This document shows positions 18,817-28,704 of a stretch of 34,751 bases of DNA, in pieces. The translations under genes were made by a program, and so were the position numbers. The notes under the pieces were generated by a model. That model made no database searches and was not told where the DNA came from. It saw only the letters and a program-made list of their open reading frames with translations. How positions within the stretch are numbered: position 1 is the stretch's first letter; each line of letters opens with the position of its first letter. The stretch lies in NCBI GenBank assembly GCA_012799265.1, contig JAAZLP010000297.1, positions 1-34,751 of the forward strand. Direction: 5' to 3'. Origin of the DNA: Phyllobacteriaceae bacterium. Its GTDB lineage: Bacteria > Pseudomonadota > Alphaproteobacteria > Rhizobiales > Devosiaceae.

Positions 18817-19776
18817 TCAGTCGAGGAATGGGAGTTCCGGGCCGATCGGGATGATGCGGTGCGGATTGATGGTGGGGTGGCTCCAGTAGTAGTGGGTGCG
18901 GATATGGTCGAGATCGACCGTTTCCTTGACCCCGGGCACCTCATAAAGCGCCTTCAGATAGTGCGACAGGTTCGGATAGTCGGCGATGCGTTCGCGGTTG
19001 CACTTGAAGTGGCCGACATAGACAGCGTCGAAGCGCACGAGGGTCGTGAAGAGCCGCCAATCGGCCTCGGTGATGGTGTCACCGGTGAGATAGGCCCTGT
19101 CGCCCAATAGGCCCTCTACCCAATCCAGGGCGTCAAAGAGTTTCGTGACAGCTTCGGTATAGGCCTCCTGAGAGGTCGCAAAGCCGGCTTTATAGACGCC
19201 ATTGTTGATGTCGTCGTAGACGCGGGCATTGATGGTGTCGATCTCGGCGCGCAGGGCCTCGGGATAGTAGTCGTCCGTGTTGCCGGTCAGCTCGTTGAAA
19301 GCCGAGTTGAACATGCGAATGATCTCGCTGCTCTCGTTGGAGACGATGGTCTTTGTCTGCTTGTCCCAGAGAACGGGCACGGTGACGCGACCCGTATAGT
19401 GCGGATCGGCCTCGGTGTAGATCTGCCAGACGAAGTCCTTGCCGAGCAGGGTGTCGCCCGTCGAGCCTTCGTCCTTTTTGAAGCTCCAGCCGGTTTCGTC
19501 GGGCATCTTGGGCGAGACGACGGAAACGTCGATCAGGCTCTCAAGCTCCTTGAGCTTGCGGAAGATCAGGGTGCGATGCGCCCAGGGACAGGCCAGTGAT
19601 ACGTAGAGATGGTAACGACCGGCTTCGGCAGCAAAGCCGCCGGTGCCTGATGGGCCGGGCGCGCCGTCTGGGGTGACCCAGTTACGGAAACCAGCCTGGG
19701 AGCGGACGAATTTGCCGCCGGACTTCTTGGTGTCGTACCACTGGTCGGACCATTTTCCGTCGATCAATTGTCCCAT
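18817..19776 (-). CDS. Glutathionyl-hydroquinone reductase (Xi-class GST, YqjG/EcM-like)
   Basis: YVSLACPWAHRTLIFRKLKELE, VPVLWDKQTKTIVSNESSEIIRMFNSAF, ADWRLFTTLVRFDAVYVGHFKCN typical of Xi-class GSTs. Confidence 0.92.
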   Translation of the reverse strand: MGQLIDGKWSDQWYDTKKSGGKFVRSQAGFRNWVTPDGAPGPSGTGGFAAEAGRYHLYVSLACPWAHRTLIFRKLKELESLIDVSVVSPKMPDETGWSFKKDEGSTGDTLLGKDFVWQIYTEADPHYTGRVTVPVLWDKQTKTIVSNESSEIIRMFNSAFNELTGNTDDYYPEALRAEIDTINARVYDDINNGVYKAGFATSQEAYTEAVTKLFDALDWVEGLLGDRAYLTGDTITEADWRLFTTLVRFDAVYVGHFKCNRERIADYPNLSHYLKALYEVPGVKETVDLDHIRTHYYWSHPTINPHRIIPIGPELPFLD

Positions 19777-20132
19777 CTTGTTCCTCTTTCGGTCATTTTC
19801 GCGTCTGCATTGCCGCGCAGGATAGTGCGCATGGCTTGAGTGTCTCGACAGCTAAGGTAGGGTGTGGGGCGTCGCAGGAATAGGCCTCGTTGGCGCAACA
19901 GTCCGTTGTCGCGCCGCGCACAGCAAACGTTGCAGGGAAGGAATATGTCTCATGCATCGCGCATTACTATTTACGCGTGTGTCTGCGGGTGCTAATGCGA
20001 ATCCAGACGTGGAGGCGTCCAGGATGGTGAAGGTATTGCGAACGAACCGACGACCCTAGTTGGTCGTTAAGACGGTGGCCCGAGTGGTCTGCCGCGCTCG
20101 TTTTCGCAAACTTTCAGTCCCGGAATATCACG

Positions 20133-20675
20133 ATGTCCATGCTCGCTGCGGCTCAGGCCGCGCCTCTTGCCGGTCAGCCCTATGTGCGGCCCGCTACTCC
20201 CGCTGACGATGCCTTTGTCGAAGAGCTGCAGGCGATTGCCTTTGGTCCCGGCCGGTTTGCGCGCACGGCATTCCGCGTACGCGAGCGGTTCCCGATCGAT
20301 CCGACGCTGAGCCTGATTTCCGAAGTCGACGGGACCCCGTCCGGCTCGGTCTGGATGACGCCGATCAGCGTGGGCGGGATCAAGGGCTATCTGCTTGGGC
20401 CGCTGGCCACCCACCCCAATTTCCGCAAGCGCGGCGCGGGAAAGTTGCTCGCTCTGGAGGTCTCCAAGCGGGCGCTGGCGCGCGGCGAAGGACACTTCGT
20501 GCTGCTGGTCGGCGATCAGGATTATTATTGCCCGCTCGGCTGGGAAACCACGACGCCCGGGAATATCGAATTCCCAGGCCCGGTTGACACCAGCCGCGTG
20601 CTGCTGCTGGCCGAGGACAAGAGCCTCGCCAAAACGCTCAAGGGCGCTATTGCTGCATTCGACGCTGGGCGTTGA
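20133..20675 (+). CDS. GNAT family N-acetyltransferase
   Basis: LLGPLATHPNFRKRGAGKLLALEVSKRALARGEGHFVLLVGDQDYYCPLGW: GNAT acetyl-CoA-binding motif. Confidence 0.88.
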   Translation: MSMLAAAQAAPLAGQPYVRPATPADDAFVEELQAIAFGPGRFARTAFRVRERFPIDPTLSLISEVDGTPSGSVWMTPISVGGIKGYLLGPLATHPNFRKRGAGKLLALEVSKRALARGEGHFVLLVGDQDYYCPLGWETTTPGNIEFPGPVDTSRVLLLAEDKSLAKTLKGAIAAFDAGR

Positions 20676-20737
20676 TCGGGCGAAAAAGGGTGCAGGGTGG
20701 AGGCAGCTTGACTAAACTCAGGCTGCCTGTCTGATTT

Positions 20738-21379
20738 GTGCCAGGGTGTTTCTTGTCTATTGATGACGACATTGCCGAAAGGCTGAGGACGCGGCTCTTG
20801 CAGCAGGCGCCCCAGAATACGACCATTGAAACGCTGGTCCCCGATTGGGCGCCGGAGAAGCCGTTCGAGCGGCCGCCTGTGCCCGCCGCAGTCCTTATTG
20901 CGCTTGTGCGCCGGCCCGAAGGGCACACGGTGCTCTATACGGAGCGATCTCCCGACCTGCGTGCCCATTCGGGGCAGGTGGCTTTCCCTGGTGGCAAGAT
21001 CGACCGCGAGGATGCCAGTATCGCTGCTGCGGCGCTGCGCGAGGCCAATGAAGAGGTTGGCATGCTGGCAGAGGATGCGACGATCCTCGGCTATATGGAG
21101 AGCTATTACACCGGCACCAACTACCTCATTACCCCTGTCGTGGCCGAGGTGACGCCGAGTGGCCCCTTCGTGCCCAATCCCGGGGAAGTGCATTCGGTGT
21201 TTGAGGTGCCGCTCAGCCGCATTCTCGATGCGGGGAGCTACGGTCGTTTCCGCGTCAAGCGGGCAGGGCAGGAGCATTCGACCTGGCAGATCGACCATGA
21301 CGGTCACATGATCTGGGGCATTACCGCCAATCTGACGCGCAAATTCCGGGATCTGGCGACCGACGAGGTGGCGGCGTGA
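20738..21379 (+). CDS. CoA pyrophosphatase-like Nudix hydrolase
   Basis: SGQVAFPGGKIDREDASIAAAALREANEEVGM Nudix box with CoA-pyrophosphatase-like context (LRAHSGQVAFPGG). Start may be GTG 20738 or TTG 20753. Confidence 0.88.
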   Translation: MPGCFLSIDDDIAERLRTRLLQQAPQNTTIETLVPDWAPEKPFERPPVPAAVLIALVRRPEGHTVLYTERSPDLRAHSGQVAFPGGKIDREDASIAAAALREANEEVGMLAEDATILGYMESYYTGTNYLITPVVAEVTPSGPFVPNPGEVHSVFEVPLSRILDAGSYGRFRVKRAGQEHSTWQIDHDGHMIWGITANLTRKFRDLATDEVAA

Positions 21380-22545
21380 TCCCTCAGCGCCTGGAAAAGC
21401 TCGAATGGCTGGAGCGGACGGCGGTCCAGACTATCTTTGCGGCATTGGGTGGGGATGACGGCAAGACGCGGGCCGTGGGCGGGATCGTTCGGGACAGTCT
21501 CATCGGGCGGGTGCGCGACAGTAACGACATCGACATGGCGACGGAGCTGTTGCCGGTCGCTGTGATGCAGAAGGCCAAGGCGGCGGGGATCGCCACTTAT
21601 CCGACAGGGATTGATCATGGGACGGTGACGCTGCGGCTCGATGAGACCAGTGTCGAGGTGACGACGCTGCGCCAGGATGTCGAGACGGACGGTCGCCATG
21701 CGCAGGTGCGATTTGGCACCGACTGGACCATGGATGCGCAGCGGCGCGATTTTACCATCAATGCACTCTATTGCGGGCCGGATGGTGCGCTGTTCGATCC
21801 CCTCGGGGGCGCAGGTGACCTGATCAATGGGCGCGTCCGCTTCATCGGCGATGCGGGCCAGCGGATCGCCGAGGATGGGTTGCGGGTTTATCGTTTCTTC
21901 CGCTTTTCCGCGAGCCACGGCAATCAGGTTTTCGATCCTGAAGGACTGGCGGCCTGCCGCGATGCCGCCGATGAGCTTGATCACATTTCGCGCGAGCGGG
22001 TCGGGGCCGAGATGGTGCGCATGCTGGCGCTGCCCCTCGTGGCACGCACGCTGGCTATAATGGACGGTCTGGGTCTTGTGCGCATGGAGCGCGTTTCGGT
22101 TGCAGCCCTTGAGCGCTACGAGGCCCTGGGGGGAATGGGTGTCGAGGCGCGGATGGCCTTGCTCGGCGGAGACGTGGGGCGGCTGCGTTCGGAATGGCGC
22201 CTGAGCAATGCCATGGGCAATCGGGTAGAACGGATTACTGCTGCTTCTGACCTGATTGCGCGCGGTGATGTCGCCTGGGCGGCCTATCGGTTTGGCGAGG
22301 AGGCCGTCGAGGGCCTGGCCGTTACGGCTGCGCGGGAAGACTGGCAGCGCGATCGACTGATGGAGACCGCGCGCGATCTGGGACGGCTTCCCGTGGCACC
22401 GCTCCCGGTCAATGGGCAGGATCTCACTGAGCGCGGGATGAAGCCGGGGCCGGAAATGGGTTCGGCGCTGGCGATGATGGAGCGGGCCTGGGTGGAGAGC
22501 GGTTTTCTCGCCAGCCGGGAAGAACTGCTGGCCCAGTTGTTCTAG
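21376..22545 (+). CDS. cca: CCA tRNA nucleotidyltransferase / poly(A) polymerase family
   Basis: AVGGIVRDSLIGR, NDIDMATELLP, RRDFTINALYCGPDGALFDPLGGAGDL, EDGLRVYRFFRFSA. GTG start overlapping the previous stop (GTGA). Confidence 0.88.
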   Translation: MIPQRLEKLEWLERTAVQTIFAALGGDDGKTRAVGGIVRDSLIGRVRDSNDIDMATELLPVAVMQKAKAAGIATYPTGIDHGTVTLRLDETSVEVTTLRQDVETDGRHAQVRFGTDWTMDAQRRDFTINALYCGPDGALFDPLGGAGDLINGRVRFIGDAGQRIAEDGLRVYRFFRFSASHGNQVFDPEGLAACRDAADELDHISRERVGAEMVRMLALPLVARTLAIMDGLGLVRMERVSVAALERYEALGGMGVEARMALLGGDVGRLRSEWRLSNAMGNRVERITAASDLIARGDVAWAAYRFGEEAVEGLAVTAAREDWQRDRLMETARDLGRLPVAPLPVNGQDLTERGMKPGPEMGSALAMMERAWVESGFLASREELLAQLF

Positions 22546-22549
22546 CAAA

Positions 22550-22571
22550 ACGGCCTCCGTCGGGAGGCCGT
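22550..22571 (+). terminator. Hairpin downstream of cca
   Basis: ACGGCCTCC-GTCG-GGAGGCCGT, perfect 9-bp stem; no strong T tract. Confidence 0.6.
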
Positions 22572-22594
22572 CGCATCTAAATCTCAGCCGTCGA

Positions 22595-22780
22595 TCAGCG
22601 GGCGTCGGTGGCGTCGACGATACGCTCCTTGATGCGCTCGACCATCTCAGGGCGGATTTCGGTCTCGCCATTGAGATTTCTCATGTTTTCAACGGCCCGG
22701 CGGACAACTTCGGCCTCTGAGTCGGCCTCCACGCGCCAAGTGGAGCCAGGGATGAGGGTGCCGGAATCAAAGCGTTTCAT
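22595..22780 (-). CDS. DUF1059-like small protein (61 aa)
   Basis: MKRFDSGTLIPGSTWRVEADSEAEVVRRAVENMRNLNGETEIRPEMVERIKERIVDATDAR; GGAG ribosome-binding site; ATGATGATG cluster, with 22780 the best spaced. Confidence 0.75.
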   Translation of the reverse strand: MKRFDSGTLIPGSTWRVEADSEAEVVRRAVENMRNLNGETEIRPEMVERIKERIVDATDAR

Positions 22781-22838
22781 CATCATCTCCTTGTCGAAGC
22801 ACAGTCTGTTAAAACGCGCGAACCAGAATCTGGTTCCA

Positions 22839-23975
22839 TCAGTCGTCCGGAAAAATTCCGATGTCTGACAGTCCCTCAAGCCACGTCCCACCGTCGCGAC
22901 GGATCACTGTGCGTGGGACAATGCCGGTGGCATTGGCGATGGCGTCTGCGAGAGCCGTAGAATGGGTGACGACCCAGACCTGCGTGCGCTCTGCGGCTCG
23001 GGCAATGGCGCCAGCCAGAGCGGGCAGGAGATTAGGATGCAGGCTTGCCTCGGGTTCGTTGAGCGCGATGAAGGGCGGCAGGCGGTAGGCAAAGAGGGCG
23101 CCGAGCAGCGCCAGGAACTGCAGCGTCCCATCCGAGAGCTCAGCCGGCCCGAAGGGACGGTGCGGCATATCGGGGAAGATCGTGGAGAAGCTGGCATCTT
23201 TCCCGGGTGGGGGGATGTCAAGTCGCGCCCCCGGGAATGCCTGATCGATGGCATGGGTGAGGTCCACAACATCCCCACGTATGTGTTTTAATGTCGCCAG
23301 CACCGCGCCAAGATTGCCACCATCGGCATCCAGCATGGGCGCTGTCACGGCAAGGGACGGCTGGCGCAGGGGCGAAGCCGCGTCGGTGCGGAAGCCGTGG
23401 TAGAAGCGCCAATTGCCCAAGAGGTGTCGGATGGCATCGAGCTCAGGCAGTGTCCCGCGCAGCGCTGAGAGGGCGGTTTCACTGGCGAGGAGCGGCTGGT
23501 CGAGTTGGCGCATACGACCGGTGTCATCCCGATACCAGGCGGCAGGTCCCTTACGGTCGAGAAGGGTAATCGTGCGTCGTCCGGGGAGAAAAAGGCTCTC
23601 GGCCTTGATCTGCGGCTCTTCAGAGAACACCGCCTCGTAGCGGCTATCGCCGAATCCGATTTCGACGGCATAGCGCGGCAGGAACGCTGCCTCCTCGTCG
23701 CCGGGGAGAATGGTATCGAGTCCAACCTCAAGGAATATGCGGGGTGGTTCGGTGGTCCGTCGTGGTCCAGCCCAGATGGCTGAGGCGAGGCCGCCTTCAC
23801 GCGCCAGGGCCATGGTCAGGTCACCGGTCGCGGCAGCGCGCACCAGTTCGAGGCCACGATAGAGATTGGTTTTGCCGACGCCATTGCCACCGACCAGTAC
23901 GGTGAGCTGCTTCAAGGGAAAGCGGATGGAGCGGACCGAGCGATAGCCAGTGATGGAGAGATCGGCGAGGGACAT
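22839..23975 (-). CDS. AAA family ATPase (RecF/OLD-like ABC-type ATPase)
   Basis: Walker A GGNGVGKTN, signature-like ELSDGTLQFLALLGAL, Walker B FIALNEPEASLHPNLL, switch WVVTHS. Start MSLADLSITGYRS. Confidence 0.85.
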   Translation of the reverse strand: MSLADLSITGYRSVRSIRFPLKQLTVLVGGNGVGKTNLYRGLELVRAAATGDLTMALAREGGLASAIWAGPRRTTEPPRIFLEVGLDTILPGDEEAAFLPRYAVEIGFGDSRYEAVFSEEPQIKAESLFLPGRRTITLLDRKGPAAWYRDDTGRMRQLDQPLLASETALSALRGTLPELDAIRHLLGNWRFYHGFRTDAASPLRQPSLAVTAPMLDADGGNLGAVLATLKHIRGDVVDLTHAIDQAFPGARLDIPPPGKDASFSTIFPDMPHRPFGPAELSDGTLQFLALLGALFAYRLPPFIALNEPEASLHPNLLPALAGAIARAAERTQVWVVTHSTALADAIANATGIVPRTVIRRDGGTWLEGLSDIGIFPDD

Positions 23976-24042
23976 TCCCGAGATGTGCCACAAGGCAGTC
24001 TCGGGATCGACCCCCGCCGGTATCACTTCAGGCGGTAGAGCC

Positions 24043-24927
24043 TTACGGCCACTTCACCGCGGGCGGCATGGAGGAGAGGATCGAGTTCACATTGCCGCCG
24101 GTCTTGAGACCGAAGGTAGTGCCACGGTCATAGAGCAGGTTGAATTCGACATAGCGACCACGGCGCACGAGCTGTTCTTCGCGTTCGGCTTCGGTCCAGG
24201 TCTTTTCGAAATTGCGGCGAACCAGCTTGGCGTAGATGTCGAGGAAGCTTTCGCCCACGGCCTGCGTGAAGGCGAAGTCAGCGTCCCAGTCACCGGAATT
24301 GAAGTGGTCGTAGAAAATGCCGCCGATGCCGCGGGGCTCGTTGCGGTGGGGCAGGAAGAAATACTCGTCGCACCAAGCCTTGAGCTTGTCGTAGTCGACG
24401 CCGGGGCGGTTATCGCAGGCAGCCTTCATGGCGGCATGGAAATCGACAGTGTCCGGGTCGGTCTGGGTGCGGCGGTTGTCGAGCACCGGCGTCAGGTCAG
24501 CGCCGCCGCCCCACCACTGCTTGCCCGTCACGATCATACGCGTGTTCATGTGCACCGCCGGAACATGGGGGTTCCAGGGGTGGATGATCAGCGAAATGCC
24601 GGAGCTCCAGAAAGCGGTGCCGGCTTCGGTGCCGGGCATCTGCTTGGCAAAGTCCTCAGTGAAATGGCCATGGACGGTCGAGATGTGGACGCCGGCCTTT
24701 TCAAAGACACGGCCATGCAGCATCGACATCTCGCCACCGCCGCCGGCGGCGCGATCCCAGGGGGTGCGTTCGAAGGTGCCTGGCGCCATATCGGCATTGG
24801 GGCCCTGTACTTCGGTCTCAATGGCTTCAAGTTCCGCGCAGATGCGATCGCGCAGGGTGCGGAACCAGGCAGAAGCGGTGGATTTCTTGGTTTCGATATC
24901 GGCTGGTAGGGTCATGGTCGGGGACAT
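24043..24927 (-). CDS. hemF: Oxygen-dependent coproporphyrinogen III oxidase
   Basis: [62 protein letters not shown]. Confidence 0.96.
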   Translation of the reverse strand: MSPTMTLPADIETKKSTASAWFRTLRDRICAELEAIETEVQGPNADMAPGTFERTPWDRAAGGGGEMSMLHGRVFEKAGVHISTVHGHFTEDFAKQMPGTEAGTAFWSSGISLIIHPWNPHVPAVHMNTRMIVTGKQWWGGGADLTPVLDNRRTQTDPDTVDFHAAMKAACDNRPGVDYDKLKAWCDEYFFLPHRNEPRGIGGIFYDHFNSGDWDADFAFTQAVGESFLDIYAKLVRRNFEKTWTEAEREEQLVRRGRYVEFNLLYDRGTTFGLKTGGNVNSILSSMPPAVKWP

Positions 24928-24974
24928 GGACCTTTGGAACAGTTCTGTAAAGAAGGGCTGGTCGAATTGCGCGG

Positions 24975-25454
24975 TCAGGTCGCGGTAATGTCAGTGGGGA
25001 AGGCTGACAGCTGCCGCATGGCTTCGCCCACTACCATGGAGCCAGCCATGGCCACATTGATCGAGCGCAAACCGGGCGACATCGGGATGCGCAAGCGGAG
25101 GTCGGCGACTTCAGCCACGCTGTCGGGCACCCCTGCGCTCTCGCGTCCCAACATGATGATATCGCCCTTCGCGAAGGTGGCTGCGTAAGCCGATTGCGAT
25201 GACTTTATCGTCATCAGGACCAGCCGTCGCCCTTCACTGCGTCTCCAGTCATCGAAAACGGAGAAGGAGGCATGCTGATGTATGATGGCGTGCTCCACAT
25301 AATCCAAGCCCCCACGGGCAAGAGCCTGAGGAGTTATTGCGAAGGCGGCTGGATGAATAACGTGTAGCCTCAGTCCCATACAGGCGCAAAGCCGGATGAG
25401 AATGCCGGTATTATGCGCAAAATCTGGCTGATAGAGCGCTAGATCGATGGTCAT
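24975..25454 (-). CDS. trmL: tRNA (cytidine(34)-2'-O)-methyltransferase
   Basis: SPOUT motifs [61 protein letters not shown]. Confidence 0.92.
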   Translation of the reverse strand: MTIDLALYQPDFAHNTGILIRLCACMGLRLHVIHPAAFAITPQALARGGLDYVEHAIIHQHASFSVFDDWRRSEGRRLVLMTIKSSQSAYAATFAKGDIIMLGRESAGVPDSVAEVADLRLRIPMSPGLRSINVAMAGSMVVGEAMRQLSAFPTDITAT

Positions 25455-25679
25455 GCGAGCCAAAAAACAAAAAAACGAGACGGGGCGCCAAGCTACAAGA
25501 ATCTATAGACATGCTATAACTCGCTGTCATCGCCCCCTGCACTGGACAAGTTTCTATGACAGTGCAAAAAGGGCTCCAACTGACGGACCGCTTGAGGGTG
25601 GCCTATGGTCGCATGCCTATTGGCCGCGGCTTAGGGGCCACCGGCTCCGTCTGGTGTAGATCGTACGGGGATACGGACC

Positions 25680-26207
25680 TTGGCCACGCACTCAGAACAT
25701 TCATCGACAAACCGGCGCGACTTTCTATACGTCGCCACGGGGGCTGTCGGCGCCGTTGGCGCCGCATCCGTGGTTTGGCCGCTGATCAACCAGCTTAATC
25801 CGGACGCCTCCACGCTGGCGCTTGCGTCGATCGAATTCGATGTCAGCTCCATTCCAGAGGGCCAGTCGGTGACGATCACCTGGCGTGGCCTTCCCGTGTT
25901 TGTGCGCCACCGGACCGCGGCCGAAATCGAAGAAGCGCGCGCCGTGCCGCTTTCCGATCTCAAGGATCCGGAAACCGATGAGCAGCGCACCAAGCCGGGT
26001 CACGAGCAGTGGCTGATCATGATCGCCAACTGCACCCATCTGGGTTGTATCCCGGTTGGTGAAGCTGGCGACTTCGATGGCTGGTTCTGCCCGTGCCACG
26101 GCTCGCACTACGACTCCGCCGGTCGTATCCGTCGCGGTCCTGCACCATTGAACCTGGTCGTGCCGCCTTATGAATTCGTCAGCGATACGCTGGTCCAGAT
26201 CGGCTAG
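25680..26207 (+). CDS. petA: Ubiquinol-cytochrome c reductase iron-sulfur (Rieske) subunit
   Basis: Tat-like RRDFL followed by a TM; Rieske motifs CTHLGC and CPCHGS. TTG start inferred. Confidence 0.96.
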   Translation: MATHSEHSSTNRRDFLYVATGAVGAVGAASVVWPLINQLNPDASTLALASIEFDVSSIPEGQSVTITWRGLPVFVRHRTAAEIEEARAVPLSDLKDPETDEQRTKPGHEQWLIMIANCTHLGCIPVGEAGDFDGWFCPCHGSHYDSAGRIRRGPAPLNLVVPPYEFVSDTLVQIG

Positions 26208-26221
26208 TGGGGGCTTTTCCG

Positions 26222-27472
26222 ATGTCTGAACATTCTACCTATACTCCCGGAACTGCCGTCGAGAAGTGGCTTGACGACCGCCTGCCGGTGGTGCGCTTCG
26301 CCAAAGAACACCTGATGGACTTCCCGACGCCGAAGAACCTCAACTACTGGTGGACCTTCGGCGCGATCCTGGTCATGTGCCTTGGCGTGCAGATCGTCAC
26401 CGGCGTGATCCTGGCCATGCACTATACGCCGAATGTCGGCCTGGCCTTTGACTCGGTCGAACACATCCGCCGCGACGTCAATGGCGGCCGTATCATCCAG
26501 GCCGTCCACGCCGTGGGCGCTTCGATGTTCTTCGTCGCGCTTTACATCCACATGTTCCGTGGCCTGTTCTACGGTTCCTACAAGGCACCGCGCGAGATCA
26601 TTTGGATCCTGGGCGTGCTGATCTTCATTCTGACCGTCGCCACCGCTTTCATGGGCTACATCCTGCCCTGGGGCCAGATGTCGTTCTGGGGTGCCACGGT
26701 TATCTCGAACATTTTCTCGGCCATTCCGCTGATCGGCGAGAACATCAAGCAGCTGGTGCTGGGTGGCTTCGCTGTCGGCAACCCGACGCTGAACCGCTTC
26801 TTCTCGCTGCACTACCTGCTGCCCTTCGTGATCGCTGCCATCGTGGCGCTGCACATCTGGGCCCTGCACGTGCCGGGCAACAACAACCCGATCGGCGTTG
26901 AGGTCAAGGACGGTCGCGATACCGTTCCCTTCCATCCGTACTATACGATGAAGGACCTGTTCGCGATGGTGCTGTTCATGATCCCGTTCGCGTGGTTCGT
27001 GTTCTTTGCCCCGGACATCCTGGGCCACCCCGACAACTACATCATGGCCAACAGCCAGGTGACGCCTGCCCACATCGTTCCGGAATGGTACCTGCTGCCG
27101 TTCTATACGATCCTGCGCGCCATCGACTTCAACATCCTGTTCATCGACTCCAAGCTTGGCGGCGTTATCGCCATGGGCGGTGCACTGGTCATGCTGCTGA
27201 TCGTGCCGTGGCTGGATACCGGCAAGGTCCGTTCGGGTACCTTCCGCCCGGTGTTCAAGTGGTTCTTCGCCCTCTTCACCATCAACTTCGTGGCGCTGAC
27301 CTATCTGGGCGCACAGCCGGCAGAAGGCATCTATGTGGTGCTCGCCAAGGTCTGCACCGCCATCTACTTCCTCTACTTCCTCGTGGTGCTTCCGGTGCTG
27401 TCGCGGATCGAGGTTACCAAGCCGCTGCCTACCAGCATTTCCGAGAGCGTTCTCGGCAAGGCCAACGCGTGA
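26222..27472 (+). CDS. petB: Cytochrome b of the bc1 complex
   Basis: [50 protein letters not shown] at 26222 after the petA stop. Confidence 0.97.
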   Translation: MSEHSTYTPGTAVEKWLDDRLPVVRFAKEHLMDFPTPKNLNYWWTFGAILVMCLGVQIVTGVILAMHYTPNVGLAFDSVEHIRRDVNGGRIIQAVHAVGASMFFVALYIHMFRGLFYGSYKAPREIIWILGVLIFILTVATAFMGYILPWGQMSFWGATVISNIFSAIPLIGENIKQLVLGGFAVGNPTLNRFFSLHYLLPFVIAAIVALHIWALHVPGNNNPIGVEVKDGRDTVPFHPYYTMKDLFAMVLFMIPFAWFVFFAPDILGHPDNYIMANSQVTPAHIVPEWYLLPFYTILRAIDFNILFIDSKLGGVIAMGGALVMLLIVPWLDTGKVRSGTFRPVFKWFFALFTINFVALTYLGAQPAEGIYVVLAKVCTAIYFLYFLVVLPVLSRIEVTKPLPTSISESVLGKANA

Positions 27473-27486
27473 CCGGGGCAATAGAC

Positions 27487-28341
27487 ATGTTCAAATCCAA
27501 GATCATCATTGCCGCGTTCGCCGCTCTTGCCGGCCTCGCATCGGTACCCGCAATTGCCGCTGAAGCAGGGCCTCGCCCAGAACGTCAGCCGTGGAGCTTC
27601 GCCGGTATCTTCGGTACCTATGACACCAACCAGCTTCAGCGTGGTTTCCAGGTATTCCGCGAAGTCTGTGCGAGTTGCCATGGCGCGCATCTGATTTCGT
27701 TCCGCAACCTGGCCGAGCCGGGTGGCCCAAGCTTTTCGGAAGAGCAGGTGAAGGCCCTTGCTGCCGAGTATCAGATCGCCGATCCGACCGCTGAAGGTGG
27801 CCTGCGTCCGGGTATCCCGGCTGATCGCTGGCCGTCGCCTTTCGCCAACGAGCAGGAAGCACGCGCTGCGATGAACGGTGCGCTGCCGCCGGATCTGTCG
27901 GTGATGGCCAAGGCACGTGGTGTCAGCGATCCGTTCCCGACCTGGGTATTCAACTACTTCACGGCTTACCAGGAAGGTGGCGTGGACTATCTGCACGCGC
28001 TGCTGACCGGTTATCGCGATGAAGTCCCTGCGACCGCTCCCGAAGGCTTCGAACTGCTGGAAGGGCAGTACTATAACGAGTACTTCCCGGGTCATGCGAT
28101 CGGCATGGCGCCGCCGCTGGCCGACGGTTCGGTGACCTATACGCCGGGCGAGGATGGGGTCACGGTTCCTGAGACGCTGGAGCAGTATGCGACCGACGTC
28201 TCCGCCTTCATGATGTGGATGGCTGAACCGCACCTGGTGAGCCGCAAGCAGACTGGTTTCGTCGTGCTGTTGTTCCTCATCGTCTTTGCAGGCCTGATGT
28301 ATGGCACCAAGCGCAAGCTCTGGAAGGGCATCGAGCACTAA
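27487..28341 (+). CDS. petC: Cytochrome c1
   Basis: Signal peptide, CASCH haem motif, GMAPPL axial Met region, C-terminal TM. The true start is internal to the 26992..28341 ORF. Confidence 0.95.
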   Translation: MFKSKIIIAAFAALAGLASVPAIAAEAGPRPERQPWSFAGIFGTYDTNQLQRGFQVFREVCASCHGAHLISFRNLAEPGGPSFSEEQVKALAAEYQIADPTAEGGLRPGIPADRWPSPFANEQEARAAMNGALPPDLSVMAKARGVSDPFPTWVFNYFTAYQEGGVDYLHALLTGYRDEVPATAPEGFELLEGQYYNEYFPGHAIGMAPPLADGSVTYTPGEDGVTVPETLEQYATDVSAFMMWMAEPHLVSRKQTGFVVLLFLIVFAGLMYGTKRKLWKGIEH

Positions 28342-28370
28342 GCTCGATCCAAAGCGCCGCTGAAAATCTG

Positions 28371-28390
28371 AGGGGCCCTCCGGGGCCCCT
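28371..28390 (+). terminator. Intrinsic terminator after petABC
   Basis: AGGGGCCC-TCCG-GGGCCCCT region, 8-bp stem, followed by TTCTCTT. Confidence 0.7.
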
Positions 28391-28488
28391 TTCTCTTGGC
28401 GGGAATTTGAATGGTGCCGGGGAACGAATCCCTTGCCAAGCAAGCTCAATCCCCGGATATTCGCCTCGTTGGTTTTTGGGAGAATGCG

Positions 28489-28683
28489 ATGTCCGCAGTT
28501 CGCCTGGCTGTCACAGTCGTTACTACCGCCATTGCTGCGAGCCGCCATCCCGTGGTGCGCGCGGGCGTGCAGGCTGTCGTCAACAACCCCAAGACCCGCG
28601 AGACGGCCATCAACACGACCCGCAATGTCGCCTACAATGCCGGTGTGCTTGCGCGTCACCTGCTTGGCCGCAACAAGTCCTGA
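28489..28683 (+). CDS. Small hypothetical protein (64 aa)
   Basis: MSAVRLAVTVVTTAIAASRHPVVRAGVQAVVNNPKTRETAINTTRNVAYNAGVLARHLLGRNKS; GGGAGA upstream of ATG; sits between the petC terminator and apt. Confidence 0.6.
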   Translation: MSAVRLAVTVVTTAIAASRHPVVRAGVQAVVNNPKTRETAINTTRNVAYNAGVLARHLLGRNKS

Positions 28684-28704
28684 TTTCCTCCTACCTCAAG
28701 GCCA

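Noticed and set aside
21304-22671. 455-aa minus-strand ORF antisense to cca
   Set aside because: Shadow ORF without motifs, opposite a confidently assigned nucleotidyltransferase.
26204-27481. 425-aa minus-strand ORF covering all of petB
   Set aside because: Codon-bias shadow of cytochrome b; translation dominated by His/Glu/Arg/Gln with no family signature.
27373-28659. 428-aa minus-strand ORF antisense to petC and beyond
   Set aside because: Antisense to a certain cytochrome c1 gene; no motifs, crosses an intrinsic terminator.
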